This document shows positions 50,357 through 59,132 of a DNA stretch of 64,000 nt, in pieces. Position 1 is the stretch's first letter. The number at the start of each line of letters is the position of its first letter. The stretch is taken from positions 1 through 64,000 of the forward strand of contig JAUYSM010000061.1 of the NCBI GenBank assembly GCA_030696315.1. Direction: 5' to 3'. Under the pieces are notes generated by a model that was not told the DNA's origin, searched no databases, and was given only the letters and a program-made list of their open reading frames with translations. The stretch is from Pseudohongiella sp. Lineage in GTDB: Bacteria > Pseudomonadota > Gammaproteobacteria > Pseudomonadales > Pseudohongiellaceae. The position numbers and the translations under genes are program-made.

Positions 50357-52393
50357 ATGTCAAAGACCAAGCGAGCAGTAAAATTATTTCCTTTGCATCT
50401 GCCGGTCAGCAGCATCCGCTCCAGACTGATTGCGTTTTTGTTGTTTTTGTTGGTGCCGGTACTGGGTGCTACCTACATTTTCATCAGTCGCGAAAATGAA
50501 CGCTACACAGACCAGACCATTGACTCTTACCTAGGTATCGGCGCTGAAGTTTTTGACTTTAGCCGAACAGAGCACATCAATACGCTGCTGACAGTCAGCA
50601 GTGCTCTCACCAGAGACTGGGGTTTTCGTAACGCTTTCGGCGCAGCCGATGAGGCGACCATTCTCGACGCAGCTCAGAATCTGCTGTCTCGTTCCTTTCA
50701 GGCAGCAGATATCATGCTGATTTCGGATATGGACGGTAAGGTGATCGCGGATACCGCTGCGCAAGGTTTTTCAGAGTTGAGCGCTGCGTGGTTAAGTTTG
50801 ATGCAACGTGCTGCTGCCAGCAGCGATGGCGTTGCTGAAGCCGTTCTGACTGTTAACGATGTTCCTTACCAGGTCACGGTGATCCCCTTGTTCCTGCCCG
50901 CACCGGTCGCCTGGATATTTGCGGGCTTTCCGCTGAACAGCAGGTTTGTAGCCAGCATCAAACAAAGTTCTGCGTCCGATGTTTCGGTGTTGCGATATCA
51001 AGGGCTGGACTTGACGGATCTGGCCAGTAATTCAGCATTGGATGTGTCAACACCCTCCAGCAGGGTAAGCGGTCAGGTCATTGCTTCCACACTGAGCGAA
51101 GAGGATGCGCGCCTGACCTTAGCGAGCCTGGATCCCACGCAGTTTGGAGCGACCCAGCGTATTCGTTTGCAAGAAGCAGACTACGGCACACTGGTCAGAC
51201 CACTTGCAGCGGATCCCGGCAGTGGCGAGCTGATCATCGCTGTCATCCAGCGCTCCTACCGCGAAAATCAGGTTAACCTCGCCCAGTTGCAGGATCGTTT
51301 GTTTTCTTTTTCCATGCTGGTGGTCAGTATCAGTTTGTTAGCCGTAATCTGGTTGGCGCGTACCTTTACCCGACCCATTCTGGCATTGGCCAGACGAGTC
51401 AAACAAATCGAGCAGGGTGATTATTCAACGGGGACATCTGCGGATGTCCGATCCGGTAGCGATGAATTGACGCAACTGGATAGTTCGGTGAGCGCCATGG
51501 CCAGAGGTCTGGCGGAGCGCGAAAAAATCCGTGATCTGCTGGGTAAGGTGGTTTCGCCGGAAATCGCTGCTGAGTTGATGCAAGGGCAGATTGAGCTTGG
51601 AGGTGAAGAGCGCATCGTCAGTGTGCTGTTTGCCGATATCCGCGGATTCACCACCTTGAGTGAAAAACAAACCCCATCCCAAACTTTGTATATGTTGAAT
51701 CAGTGTTTTGAGAAGATCTGCCTGGCAATCGAGTCCAGCGGCGGTGTTGTTGACAAGTTTAACGGAGACGCAGTGATGGCCTTGTTTGGGGCGCCCATCT
51801 CCCACAACAACGATGCAGACAGGGCCATGCAGGCCTTGCTGAGTATCGAGCAGGCCGTGCGTGAGTTTTCGCTTGATCCCAATTCACCTACAGCCGGTTT
51901 GTCAATTGGGCTCGGCATTCATACCGGTCTGGTTGTAGCAGGCAACATGGGTTCACAAAATCGCATGAATTACACGGTGATTGGTGATTCAGTGAATCTG
52001 GCTTCAAGGCTGGAAAGTCTGACGCGCCTTTATGGCGTATCCAATCTGGTCAGTGAGGCTAGCGTCAACGCATTGGGCAAAGACGCAGAGAAATACCAGT
52101 GGCTGGCATTGGACTATGTGCGGGTCAAAGGTAAACGCGAGCCGGTTAAAATCTATACATTACTGGGCCTTGCCAATACGATAAGCGCCGCGCAGCAGAC
52201 TCAAACGGCACTATTTCAACAAATGCGTCAGCATTACCAGGCTGCTGAATGGGACGCTGCGCTGGCAGTATTACGTCAGCTCAATGAGGCAGGGGAGAGC
52301 GCGCTGTTTACCCTGTATGCAGACAGGATCGCGGTATTGAGGCAGACAATACACGCTGCCTGGGATGCGGTTTATAATCTTGAAAGCAAATGA
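50357..52393 (+). CDS. Membrane class III adenylate cyclase with extracytoplasmic sensor and HAMP
   Basis: 678 aa. Membrane helix about 23-43, a periplasmic region of about 270 aa (likely a double-Cache type sensor), second helix about 316-334, HAMP, then a class III cyclase. Metal-binding Asp427 in VLFADIRGFT and Asp471 in DKFNGDAVMALFG; Lys467 and the Asp in YTVIGDSVNLASRLE point to ATP rather than GTP; Asn and Arg of NLASR are the transition-state pair. All catalytic residues are present. Divergent from the cupredoxin/DUF3034/globin genes, which may supply or report its signal (inference). Confidence 0.9.
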   Translation: MSKTKRAVKLFPLHLPVSSIRSRLIAFLLFLLVPVLGATYIFISRENERYTDQTIDSYLGIGAEVFDFSRTEHINTLLTVSSALTRDWGFRNAFGAADEATILDAAQNLLSRSFQAADIMLISDMDGKVIADTAAQGFSELSAAWLSLMQRAAASSDGVAEAVLTVNDVPYQVTVIPLFLPAPVAWIFAGFPLNSRFVASIKQSSASDVSVLRYQGLDLTDLASNSALDVSTPSSRVSGQVIASTLSEEDARLTLASLDPTQFGATQRIRLQEADYGTLVRPLAADPGSGELIIAVIQRSYRENQVNLAQLQDRLFSFSMLVVSISLLAVIWLARTFTRPILALARRVKQIEQGDYSTGTSADVRSGSDELTQLDSSVSAMARGLAEREKIRDLLGKVVSPEIAAELMQGQIELGGEERIVSVLFADIRGFTTLSEKQTPSQTLYMLNQCFEKICLAIESSGGVVDKFNGDAVMALFGAPISHNNDADRAMQALLSIEQAVREFSLDPNSPTAGLSIGLGIHTGLVVAGNMGSQNRMNYTVIGDSVNLASRLESLTRLYGVSNLVSEASVNALGKDAEKYQWLALDYVRVKGKREPVKIYTLLGLANTISAAQQTQTALFQQMRQHYQAAEWDAALAVLRQLNEAGESALFTLYADRIAVLRQTIHAAWDAVYNLESK

Positions 52394-52438
52394 TAATTCG
52401 ACCTTATCTATTTGTTTATAAAATAAAAAGGCAGAAAA

Positions 52439-52993
52439 ATGAGTTTGGAATTACACAGCGCTGAGCGCATTCTTCATCAGCTGCGATCCAGCAACGATAT
52501 CAGGGTTGTGCCCTACCATTGTTTGTTATCTGATCTTAATGGTATGGATGACTACGATTTCCTGCAGCGCCTGCAGAAGTCTTTTAATATCCGTGTCGCC
52601 CGCGATGCGGCGGATGCCCGCCCTAGCGCTCAGCGCGAATTTGGTTTGTACCTGGCGGGCTATTGGTACCACATGACGGCGATAGCCGGGACCTGGTTTT
52701 TTTCTGATCCGGTTAAAGATCTGGATGTCAGTATCTTGCGCGATAACATGTTGAACCCTGTGCTGGGTATTGAGGACTGCGCGCAACCTGGCAAGCGCCT
52801 TGATTACATCGATGGCGACCAGCATCTGCAGGTGCTCAGCGAGTGGGTGGATGCGGGAAGATATGAGGCAGCGATTGCGCTGTTTGCCCCGTCAATCGAG
52901 TGTCTGAAAAGCATCGCAGAACTGGGCAGATCGATGCCTGCATTTTCGTGTGCGATCCAGACCGAGTCCGATCGTTTTGTTCATTTGTCATGA
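52439..52993 (+). CDS. Uncharacterised protein
   Basis: 184 aa, not recognised. It has no signal peptide or membrane helix. It contains the aromatic segment GLYLAGYWYHMTAIAGTWFFSDP and an acidic middle. It begins 45 bases after the adenylate cyclase with an AAGGCAG-type RBS, and its stop overlaps the ATG of the glycosyltransferase (ATGA), so it belongs to that operon. Codon use resembles the surrounding host genes. Confidence 0.75.
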   Translation: MSLELHSAERILHQLRSSNDIRVVPYHCLLSDLNGMDDYDFLQRLQKSFNIRVARDAADARPSAQREFGLYLAGYWYHMTAIAGTWFFSDPVKDLDVSILRDNMLNPVLGIEDCAQPGKRLDYIDGDQHLQVLSEWVDAGRYEAAIALFAPSIECLKSIAELGRSMPAFSCAIQTESDRFVHLS

Positions 52994-54090
52994 CAAACGC
53001 GCAACGGATTGCATTGATCAATCCCGCCAAGTTTTTGGGTAACCTCCTGCTGGCAGGCGGGTTGATCCAGCAATTGGATAGTTGGTGCGCGCAGCACAAC
53101 AAACAACTACTGATTGTGCTGGATGAAAGTTTTGCTGAGCTGTTTGCAGGGGCGTTCCCCAACGCACAACTGGTGTGGTATCCGCGAAAAGCGCTCTTGC
53201 CGGGCGCGCCCAGGTTTGCAGCGATTCGCGCGTGGCTGGCCTGTGTCAGGCAGATCCGGTCATTCAACGCTGACCTCGCCTTTACGATTGAAGAAGACTC
53301 TGTGTGCCACCGCTTGACACATTTCTCTGGCGCGCGCCACAAGGTCAGCAGCACCATTCATCGGTATCACCTTGGTTTTGATCAGGTGCTGGACATCTCG
53401 CGCAGCCAGCGTCCCACGGGAGAAGAGTCTGTCTGGTATAGCATTCGTGATGTGTTTGCGGCCCTGGGTATCCCGGTTCAAGGTAAGCCCGCTTATGTAA
53501 ACTTGCAGATCGATCCGCCAGACAAGGAATTGATGGCCAGACTTGCACTCAGCGGTCTCGGTTTTAAAAGACCTTTAATGCTAATGCACGCCGGCGCCAG
53601 TAAGGGCTATAAACAATGGCCCTCCGATCATTTTGTCCAGCTAGCGCTTCTGTCAGTAAAGGCGGGTTATCAGATTGCTCTGATTGGGGCAGGGCGCTCG
53701 GATGAGGCTGTTAATGCCCATATTATGTTGGAACTTGGCACCGGCAATGCTTACCCAGACTATGTCGATCTGTGTAATCAGCTCAGCCTGCTTGAATTGG
53801 CTCGCTTGATGAGAATCAGCAGCAAAATTGTAGGTAATGACAGCGGCCCATCTCATCTGGCGTCAGCGCTGGGCGTGCCGGGTGTGGTAATCTTCGGCCC
53901 CACCGATATTGGGATCTGGCGCCCGTTGGGCCCGGCAACCGAGATACTTTCCTTAAAAAGCATGTGTGAAGCCACGTGTACCAGGCACCAGTGCCGGTTA
54001 AACTATCGGTGCTTGAGCGAGATCACTCCACAATCGGTTTTTGACAACCTGGTGTTGTCAGATAAAAGGACGTACGAGACTACTTTATGA
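52990..54090 (+). CDS. Glycosyltransferase family 9 (heptosyltransferase-like)
   Basis: 366 aa, GT-B fold related to LPS heptosyltransferases. The core [22 protein letters not shown] and [25 protein letters not shown] are GT9 signatures. The N-terminal [18 protein letters not shown] lacks the classical GD at the donor loop start. ATG 52990 is used; the track start lies 30 codons into the previous gene. Donor and acceptor unknown; with rfbB it suggests surface-polysaccharide synthesis. Confidence 0.88.
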   Translation: MTNAQRIALINPAKFLGNLLLAGGLIQQLDSWCAQHNKQLLIVLDESFAELFAGAFPNAQLVWYPRKALLPGAPRFAAIRAWLACVRQIRSFNADLAFTIEEDSVCHRLTHFSGARHKVSSTIHRYHLGFDQVLDISRSQRPTGEESVWYSIRDVFAALGIPVQGKPAYVNLQIDPPDKELMARLALSGLGFKRPLMLMHAGASKGYKQWPSDHFVQLALLSVKAGYQIALIGAGRSDEAVNAHIMLELGTGNAYPDYVDLCNQLSLLELARLMRISSKIVGNDSGPSHLASALGVPGVVIFGPTDIGIWRPLGPATEILSLKSMCEATCTRHQCRLNYRCLSEITPQSVFDNLVLSDKRTYETTL

Positions 54091-55166
54091 GCAGCATGCA
54101 ACCTCAACACGCGATCAGGATTCTGGTGACCGGCGGGGCAGGATTTATCGGTTCTGCCGTGGTGCGCCACATCATTCAGCATACCGATGACCATGTACTG
54201 AACCTGGACAAACTCACCTACGCCGGTAACACCGAGTCGCTCGCGCCCATCGGCGCCAACCCGCGCTACCGTTTTGAACAGGCTGATATCTGTGACCGTG
54301 CTGAACTCGATCGCATTCTTGCTGACTTCAGACCGCAGGCGGTCATGCATCTGGCGGCAGAGAGCCACGTTGATCGATCAATCGAAGGACCGGCCGCCTT
54401 TATTGAGACCAATATTGTTGGCACCTATACCTTATTGCAGGCGGTTCGTGCGTACTGGCAAGCCTTGGAAGGCGAAGATAAACAGTCATTCAGATTCCAC
54501 CATATTTCAACCGATGAGGTGTATGGTGACCTGGAAGGACCTGAGGATCTGTTTACTGAAACCACGCCCTATGCCCCCAGTTCTCCATATTCTGCCAGTA
54601 AGGCCAGCTCCGATCATCTGGTCAGAGCCTGGCGGCGCACCTATGGGCTACCGTGTATGGTGACCAACTGCTCCAACAATTATGGGCCCTATCATTTTCC
54701 CGAAAAACTGATTCCACACATTATTCTGAAGGCCATTCATGGCGAACCCTTGCCAGTCTATGGGGATGGCAGGCAAATCCGCGACTGGCTGTTTGTTGAG
54801 GATCATGCCCGGGCGCTGTACAAAGTGCTCAGAGAAGGCGATGTTGGTGAGACCTACAATATTGGTGGTCATAACGAAAAGCAGAACATTGATGTGGTTA
54901 AAGCTATTTGTGCGCTGTTGGACGAGTTGCATCCTCAGTCACCCGTTACGCCGCACGAAAAACTGATCACCTTTGTCAAAGATCGACCGGGTCACGACCT
55001 GCGTTATGCCATTGATGCCAGCAAAATCGAGCGTGAACTGGGCTGGGTGCCGGAAGAAAGTTTTGAGAGCGGATTGCGCAAAACCGTGGTGTGGTATTTA
55101 GAAAATCGTCAGTGGTGGCAGCGTGTGCTCAGTGGTGAGTATTCCCTGCAGCGACTTGGTGCATGA
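54087..55166 (+). CDS. rfbB: dTDP-glucose 4,6-dehydratase
   Basis: 359-aa short-chain dehydrogenase of nucleotide-sugar synthesis. NAD site [13 protein letters not shown], catalytic STDEVYGDL and YSASKASSD (Tyr/Lys), and [17 protein letters not shown] are diagnostic. The product feeds dTDP-rhamnose or other 6-deoxy sugars, but no rfbA, C or D is near. ATG overlaps the GT9 stop (ATGA). Confidence 0.95.
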   Translation: MSSMQPQHAIRILVTGGAGFIGSAVVRHIIQHTDDHVLNLDKLTYAGNTESLAPIGANPRYRFEQADICDRAELDRILADFRPQAVMHLAAESHVDRSIEGPAAFIETNIVGTYTLLQAVRAYWQALEGEDKQSFRFHHISTDEVYGDLEGPEDLFTETTPYAPSSPYSASKASSDHLVRAWRRTYGLPCMVTNCSNNYGPYHFPEKLIPHIILKAIHGEPLPVYGDGRQIRDWLFVEDHARALYKVLREGDVGETYNIGGHNEKQNIDVVKAICALLDELHPQSPVTPHEKLITFVKDRPGHDLRYAIDASKIERELGWVPEESFESGLRKTVVWYLENRQWWQRVLSGEYSLQRLGA

Positions 55167-55208
55167 GTCTTGTCTGTAGATCACAAGAAATGGGCGGGTG
55201 ACTTCACG

Positions 55209-55214
55209 TATAAT
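55209..55214 (+). promoter_or_regulatory. Candidate -10 element upstream of fadB
   Basis: TATAAT followed by gcgccgc, the same discriminator string as the skp promoter region (tataatgcgccgc in both). No clear -35 was seen; 112 bases before fadB. Confidence 0.4.
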
Positions 55215-55325
55215 GCGCCGCTTTGGCAGTGCACCACCCAGTGTTACAGCCCGTCAGACAGATGTCAGCCGAAATATTTTTAATCGCCAGTTCAATGGCT
55301 TAAAGCATTCAGGAGCATTAAAGGC

Positions 55326-57482
55326 ATGATTTATCAAGGCACAGCCATACAGGTCACCAAACGTCCATCAGGATTCGCGCGACTGGTTTTTGATCTGCCT
55401 GGCTCCGTGGTCAACGTATTTAATAACCTGATGTTACAAGAATTATCGCAGGCAATTGCTGCGGTCGCCGCCAGTGACGCGCGCGGTCTGGTGTGCGTCA
55501 GCGCCAAATCCAGCTTTTTGGTTGGCGCCGACATCAAGGAATTTACAGAAAAGTTCAAACTGGGTGAACAGGAATTGTTGGAGTGGGCGGCGCGCACCAA
55601 TGAGATTTTTAATGCAGTGGAAGATCTGCCAATCCCGACCGTGACCGCCATCAATGGCATGGCCTTAGGGGGCGGGTTGGAGATGTGTCTGTCTACCGAC
55701 TTCAGGGTGGCCAGTGATGCCGCCGTGCTCGGATTTCCCGAAGTCAATCTGGGTATTTGCCCAGGTTTTGGTGGCACTGTGCGGGCACCACGCTTGATGA
55801 GTGCGTTGAGTGCCATCGAGTGGGTTCGCACCGGCAAACAGGTCAGCGCCTATCAGGCCTTGTCGGAAGGCGCTGTTGATGCAGTTGTTGCACCCGATAT
55901 GCTGGAGGATGCTGCTGAAGACATGCTTGAGCAGGTCTTGAACGGCGAACTGGATCTTCAGGATAGACGCGCCCAGAAAACCGGTCCGCTGCCCATGACA
56001 GCCGACGAAATTAAACAGGTCTTTACCGAAGGACTCGCCAGAGCAGACAAAGAGGCTGGCTCCCATTACCCTGCTGCCGTCACCGCGGTGGAAGCCATGT
56101 GGAAGGCTGCCGATCAGTCGCGCGCGGTCGCCTTGGAGCTTGAAAACGAAGCGTTTGTGACACTGGCACGTGGTGAAGTCGCAGGTAACCTCGTGCAACT
56201 GTTTTTAAGTGAGCAGTTTCTGAAAAGCCGCGCCAAAAAACTCTCAGCAACCGCGCGCCCGGTCAAACGTGCCGCAGTGATGGGTGCTGGCATCATGGGC
56301 GGTGGTATCGCTTATCAATCCGCGCTGCGTGGCACGCCGATTCTGATGAAAGATATTGCGCAACAAGGGCTTGATTTAGGTTTGTCAGAGGCAAATAAAC
56401 TGTTGGCCAAACAGCGTGAGCGCGGCCGGATGGATCAGGCGAAGGTCGACAAAGTCTTGAGCAGTATTACGCCGACGCTCAGCTACGACGGGTTTGAGCA
56501 GGTCGATATTATTGTGGAGGCGGTGGTCGAGAATCCGCGTATCAAGCAGATCGTGCTGGCAGAAGTCGAACAATGTGTACCGGCTAATACCGTATTGACC
56601 TCAAATACCTCAACCATTTCGATCAGCCTGCTGGCCAGTGCTCTGAAACGCCCAGAAAATTTCTGTGGTATGCACTTTTTTAATCCAGTGCCTTTAATGC
56701 CTCTGGTTGAAGTGATCAAGGGCGAAAAAACCAGCACTGAGGCGATTGCGACAACAGTGGCCTATGCCCAATCGCTAGGCAAAAGCCCGATTGTAGTAAA
56801 CGATTGCCCAGGCTTTCTGGTGAACCGTATTTTGTTCCCGTACTTTGGTGCATTTTGTCAGTTGCTGCGCGATGGTGCTGATTTCCGTGTTATTGATCAG
56901 GTCATGGAGCGTTTCGGCTGGCCAATGGGGCCAGCTTATTTGCTTGATGTTGTGGGGATTGATACTGCCTCACATTGCATGAAGGTGATGGCAGAAGGTT
57001 TCCCTGATCGGATGCAGTACAGCTTCCGAACGGCGATTGATCATCTTTATGAGGCGGGCAGTTTTGGCCAGAAAAATGGCAAAGGTTTTTACCAATACCA
57101 GACCTCCGCGGGTGGGCGACCCGCAAAAGTATTTGATGATGCCATTTTGTTGTTCTTGAAACCTCTGCAGGCCAATCTGGATGACGGCTCAGCCCTTGAG
57201 ATCGGCGATGATGCCATACGCGAGCGTATGATGGTTGCGCTGTGTCTTGAAGCGGTCCGTTGTCTGGAAGACGGCATTGTGAGTTCAGCGGCTGAAGTTG
57301 ATATGGGCTTGTTGCTGGGACTGGGTTATCCGCGGTTCCGCGGCGGTGCTTTGCGCTTCATTGATAACATGGGTGTGGCAGCGTTTTGTGAGATGGCGGA
57401 CAAATATGCTGAACTGGGTGCTTTGTACCATCCCACTGATGCATTACGCGCGATGGCAAAATCTGGTCAATCATTTTATTAA
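55326..57482 (+). CDS. fadB: Fatty-acid oxidation complex subunit alpha
   Basis: 718-aa bifunctional enoyl-CoA hydratase / 3-hydroxyacyl-CoA dehydrogenase of aerobic beta-oxidation. The hydratase half (1-190) has the oxyanion and catalytic blocks VGADIKEF, GGLEMCLSTDFRV and FPEVNLGICPGFGGT. The dehydrogenase half has GAGIMGGGIAYQSA, SNTSTISISLLA and HFFNPVPLMPLVEVI. Length and sequence fit FadB rather than FadJ. AGGAG precedes the ATG. fadA, the thiolase normally next in the operon, is missing. Confidence 0.93.
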   Translation: MIYQGTAIQVTKRPSGFARLVFDLPGSVVNVFNNLMLQELSQAIAAVAASDARGLVCVSAKSSFLVGADIKEFTEKFKLGEQELLEWAARTNEIFNAVEDLPIPTVTAINGMALGGGLEMCLSTDFRVASDAAVLGFPEVNLGICPGFGGTVRAPRLMSALSAIEWVRTGKQVSAYQALSEGAVDAVVAPDMLEDAAEDMLEQVLNGELDLQDRRAQKTGPLPMTADEIKQVFTEGLARADKEAGSHYPAAVTAVEAMWKAADQSRAVALELENEAFVTLARGEVAGNLVQLFLSEQFLKSRAKKLSATARPVKRAAVMGAGIMGGGIAYQSALRGTPILMKDIAQQGLDLGLSEANKLLAKQRERGRMDQAKVDKVLSSITPTLSYDGFEQVDIIVEAVVENPRIKQIVLAEVEQCVPANTVLTSNTSTISISLLASALKRPENFCGMHFFNPVPLMPLVEVIKGEKTSTEAIATTVAYAQSLGKSPIVVNDCPGFLVNRILFPYFGAFCQLLRDGADFRVIDQVMERFGWPMGPAYLLDVVGIDTASHCMKVMAEGFPDRMQYSFRTAIDHLYEAGSFGQKNGKGFYQYQTSAGGRPAKVFDDAILLFLKPLQANLDDGSALEIGDDAIRERMMVALCLEAVRCLEDGIVSSAAEVDMGLLLGLGYPRFRGGALRFIDNMGVAAFCEMADKYAELGALYHPTDALRAMAKSGQSFY

Positions 57483-57486
57483 AATT

Positions 57487-57514
57487 GATTGATAAGGGTC
57501 GATTGATAAGGGTC
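57487..57514 (+). repeat. Tandem duplication gattgataagggtc x2
   Basis: Two exact 14-bp copies directly after fadB, followed by gatggg. May be a scar from loss of DNA between fadB and ttcA. Confidence 0.85.
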
Positions 57515-57568
57515 GATGGGTAAAGTCAGACAGTACCAAACATAGTCAATATTTCGAGGGTGGGGAAC

Positions 57569-57742
57569 GTGCTCAACGAGTCTTTTTTTAACGCAGCCAG
57601 CACGCCGGACAGAGTGTTTGAGCAAAAACTCAATCGAAGCCGCAAAAGTTTGCGTCGTGATGTCGGGCGTGCCATTGCTGATTTTAATATGATTGAGGAC
57701 GGCGATCTGGTGATGGTGTGCCTGTCTGGCGGAAAATTATAG
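57569..57742 (+). pseudogene. ttcA: 5' fragment of ttcA, tRNA 2-thiocytidine(32) synthetase, interrupted by the element
   Basis: The reading frame [20 protein letters not shown] then [11 protein letters not shown] is the TtcA N-terminus up to its PP-loop. The normal next residues are DS, but after the AAA lysine codon (ending 57736) the sequence reads tta tag and homology stops. The protein is therefore cut in the middle of the ATP-binding SGGKDS motif and cannot work. Start GTG 57569 is favoured over GTG 57560 by RBS spacing. The remaining 3' part should lie on the far side of the element, outside this window. Confidence 0.9.
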
Positions 57743-57892
57743 CCAAAAACAAATTTGTAAATCATTTTTACTGAGACTCATAACCTTTTTATCCTATTTA
57801 ACAAGGATTTGCTTAGCACAATCCTTTGCAAGTTGCCTAATTCGGCATTTAATCATACTCTTTCGGTTATTAGATAACAAAAAGAGTAAAGA
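57737..57892 (+). mobile_element. Left end of the integrated element (putative attL side)
   Basis: AT-rich DNA from the ttcA junction to the first recombinase. It contains a perfect 10-bp palindrome acaaatttgt at 57749-57758, 13 bases from the junction, and the inverted pair aaggatt/aatcctt with a 10-base spacer at 57803-57826. Either could be a recombinase-binding site or the operator of the integrase operon. No terminal inverted repeat of the IS type was noticed. Confidence 0.6.
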
Positions 57893-59131
57893 ATGAGAGT
57901 GAAGCGATATCAATATGACGGCATACCATTCGTCTCCATAGTAGACGATACAGACTGCCCAGTTGATCCCTATGTCTCTTGCTACTTAACTAGCATACGC
58001 ATTTCTAAATCAACAAACTCAACGGTTCGTTATGCCAACGAACTATTGTTTGTACTAAATCACTTTGCAGGTAGAAATATTCGCTTAGCAAAACGGGTTG
58101 CATCGTGTGATTTTATCTCTTTCAGTGAGTACACCCACTTTTACGAACAATGCTTCTTCCAAAAAGCACAGTTAGACAAAAACTATAGCTTTATCGTTCC
58201 CCATATCGACAATAAACACCTGCGGAACTCTATGATCGCGAATGCGCGAGTTGGTGCACGAGTATCCAGCGAAACAATTCAGGGGAGAGTACGAAGATTC
58301 AGATTATTTCTAGAATGGCTCTTTAATGAGTTCCACTTTGATAATCATTCTGATGAAACTCTCGACAAGTTTCAAAAGCTGATCGCGAACATAAAACTCG
58401 ACGAACAAGCTTTTGGTAGAAACAGATCTCAAAAAGTTTCCAATCCAGAAGAATCTGTTATACCAAACAACGTATTTCGCCATATGCTTGAAATCATACT
58501 CCCGACATCTCCTTGCAATCCGTTTAAATCTTCTAAGATTCGGAATTATTTGATTATTTCACTGCTGATGCAGAGCGGCATACGTAGAGGTGCAGTGGCT
58601 AAACTCAAAATTTCGGATTGCCATTTTCATGGCAGCTACGACCGAATATCGATTTATAGGTCTGGAAATGATGCTTCCGACCCCCGTCTAGAAAAACCTA
58701 ACCAGAAGACAAAAGCGCACCTTGCAACGGTTGATAGAACGCTTATGGAGCAACTTAAATTCTATGTAGATCACTATCGCGCCAGGTTTCTGCCGTCCCA
58801 AACCCACGACTATGTATTTGTGAGTGAGAAGAATTCAAAGGGGACGATCGGTTTACCCTTGTCACTTAAAGCATTGAATGCCATTTTTTACGTCCTCTCA
58901 GAAGCTTTGGGGTTTCATATTCATCCTCATTTATTGCGGCATAAGTGGAATGAAATATTCGATGAAGAAGGCGACCGAAAAGGAGTTGACCCTCTTTTAC
59001 TCGAAGATATTAGAAAATATGCAATGGGGTGGTCACAACATTCTACGATGGCACAACTCTACAATGAAAAGCGACTAGCACAAAAGACAAGAGAGCTATC
59101 AAAAGCTCACCAACGTAAGGTGGACCTATAA
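57893..59131 (+). CDS. Tyrosine recombinase 1 (412 aa) of the ttcA-inserted element
   Basis: Site-specific integrase with the full catalytic set visible: Arg I in MQSGIRRGAV (about R231), a candidate Lys in the following hairpin (about 272-274), HLLRH (H346, R349), a Trp in place of the third His in MGWSQHS (W380) and the nucleophile Y390 in MAQLY. The N-terminal half is a core-binding SAM-like region. First gene of a four-gene unit; AT-rich codon use distinguishes it from host genes. Comparable in place to TnpA of Tn554. Confidence 0.9.
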   Translation: MRVKRYQYDGIPFVSIVDDTDCPVDPYVSCYLTSIRISKSTNSTVRYANELLFVLNHFAGRNIRLAKRVASCDFISFSEYTHFYEQCFFQKAQLDKNYSFIVPHIDNKHLRNSMIANARVGARVSSETIQGRVRRFRLFLEWLFNEFHFDNHSDETLDKFQKLIANIKLDEQAFGRNRSQKVSNPEESVIPNNVFRHMLEIILPTSPCNPFKSSKIRNYLIISLLMQSGIRRGAVAKLKISDCHFHGSYDRISIYRSGNDASDPRLEKPNQKTKAHLATVDRTLMEQLKFYVDHYRARFLPSQTHDYVFVSEKNSKGTIGLPLSLKALNAIFYVLSEALGFHIHPHLLRHKWNEIFDEEGDRKGVDPLLLEDIRKYAMGWSQHSTMAQLYNEKRLAQKTRELSKAHQRKVDL

Positions 59132-59132
59132 A

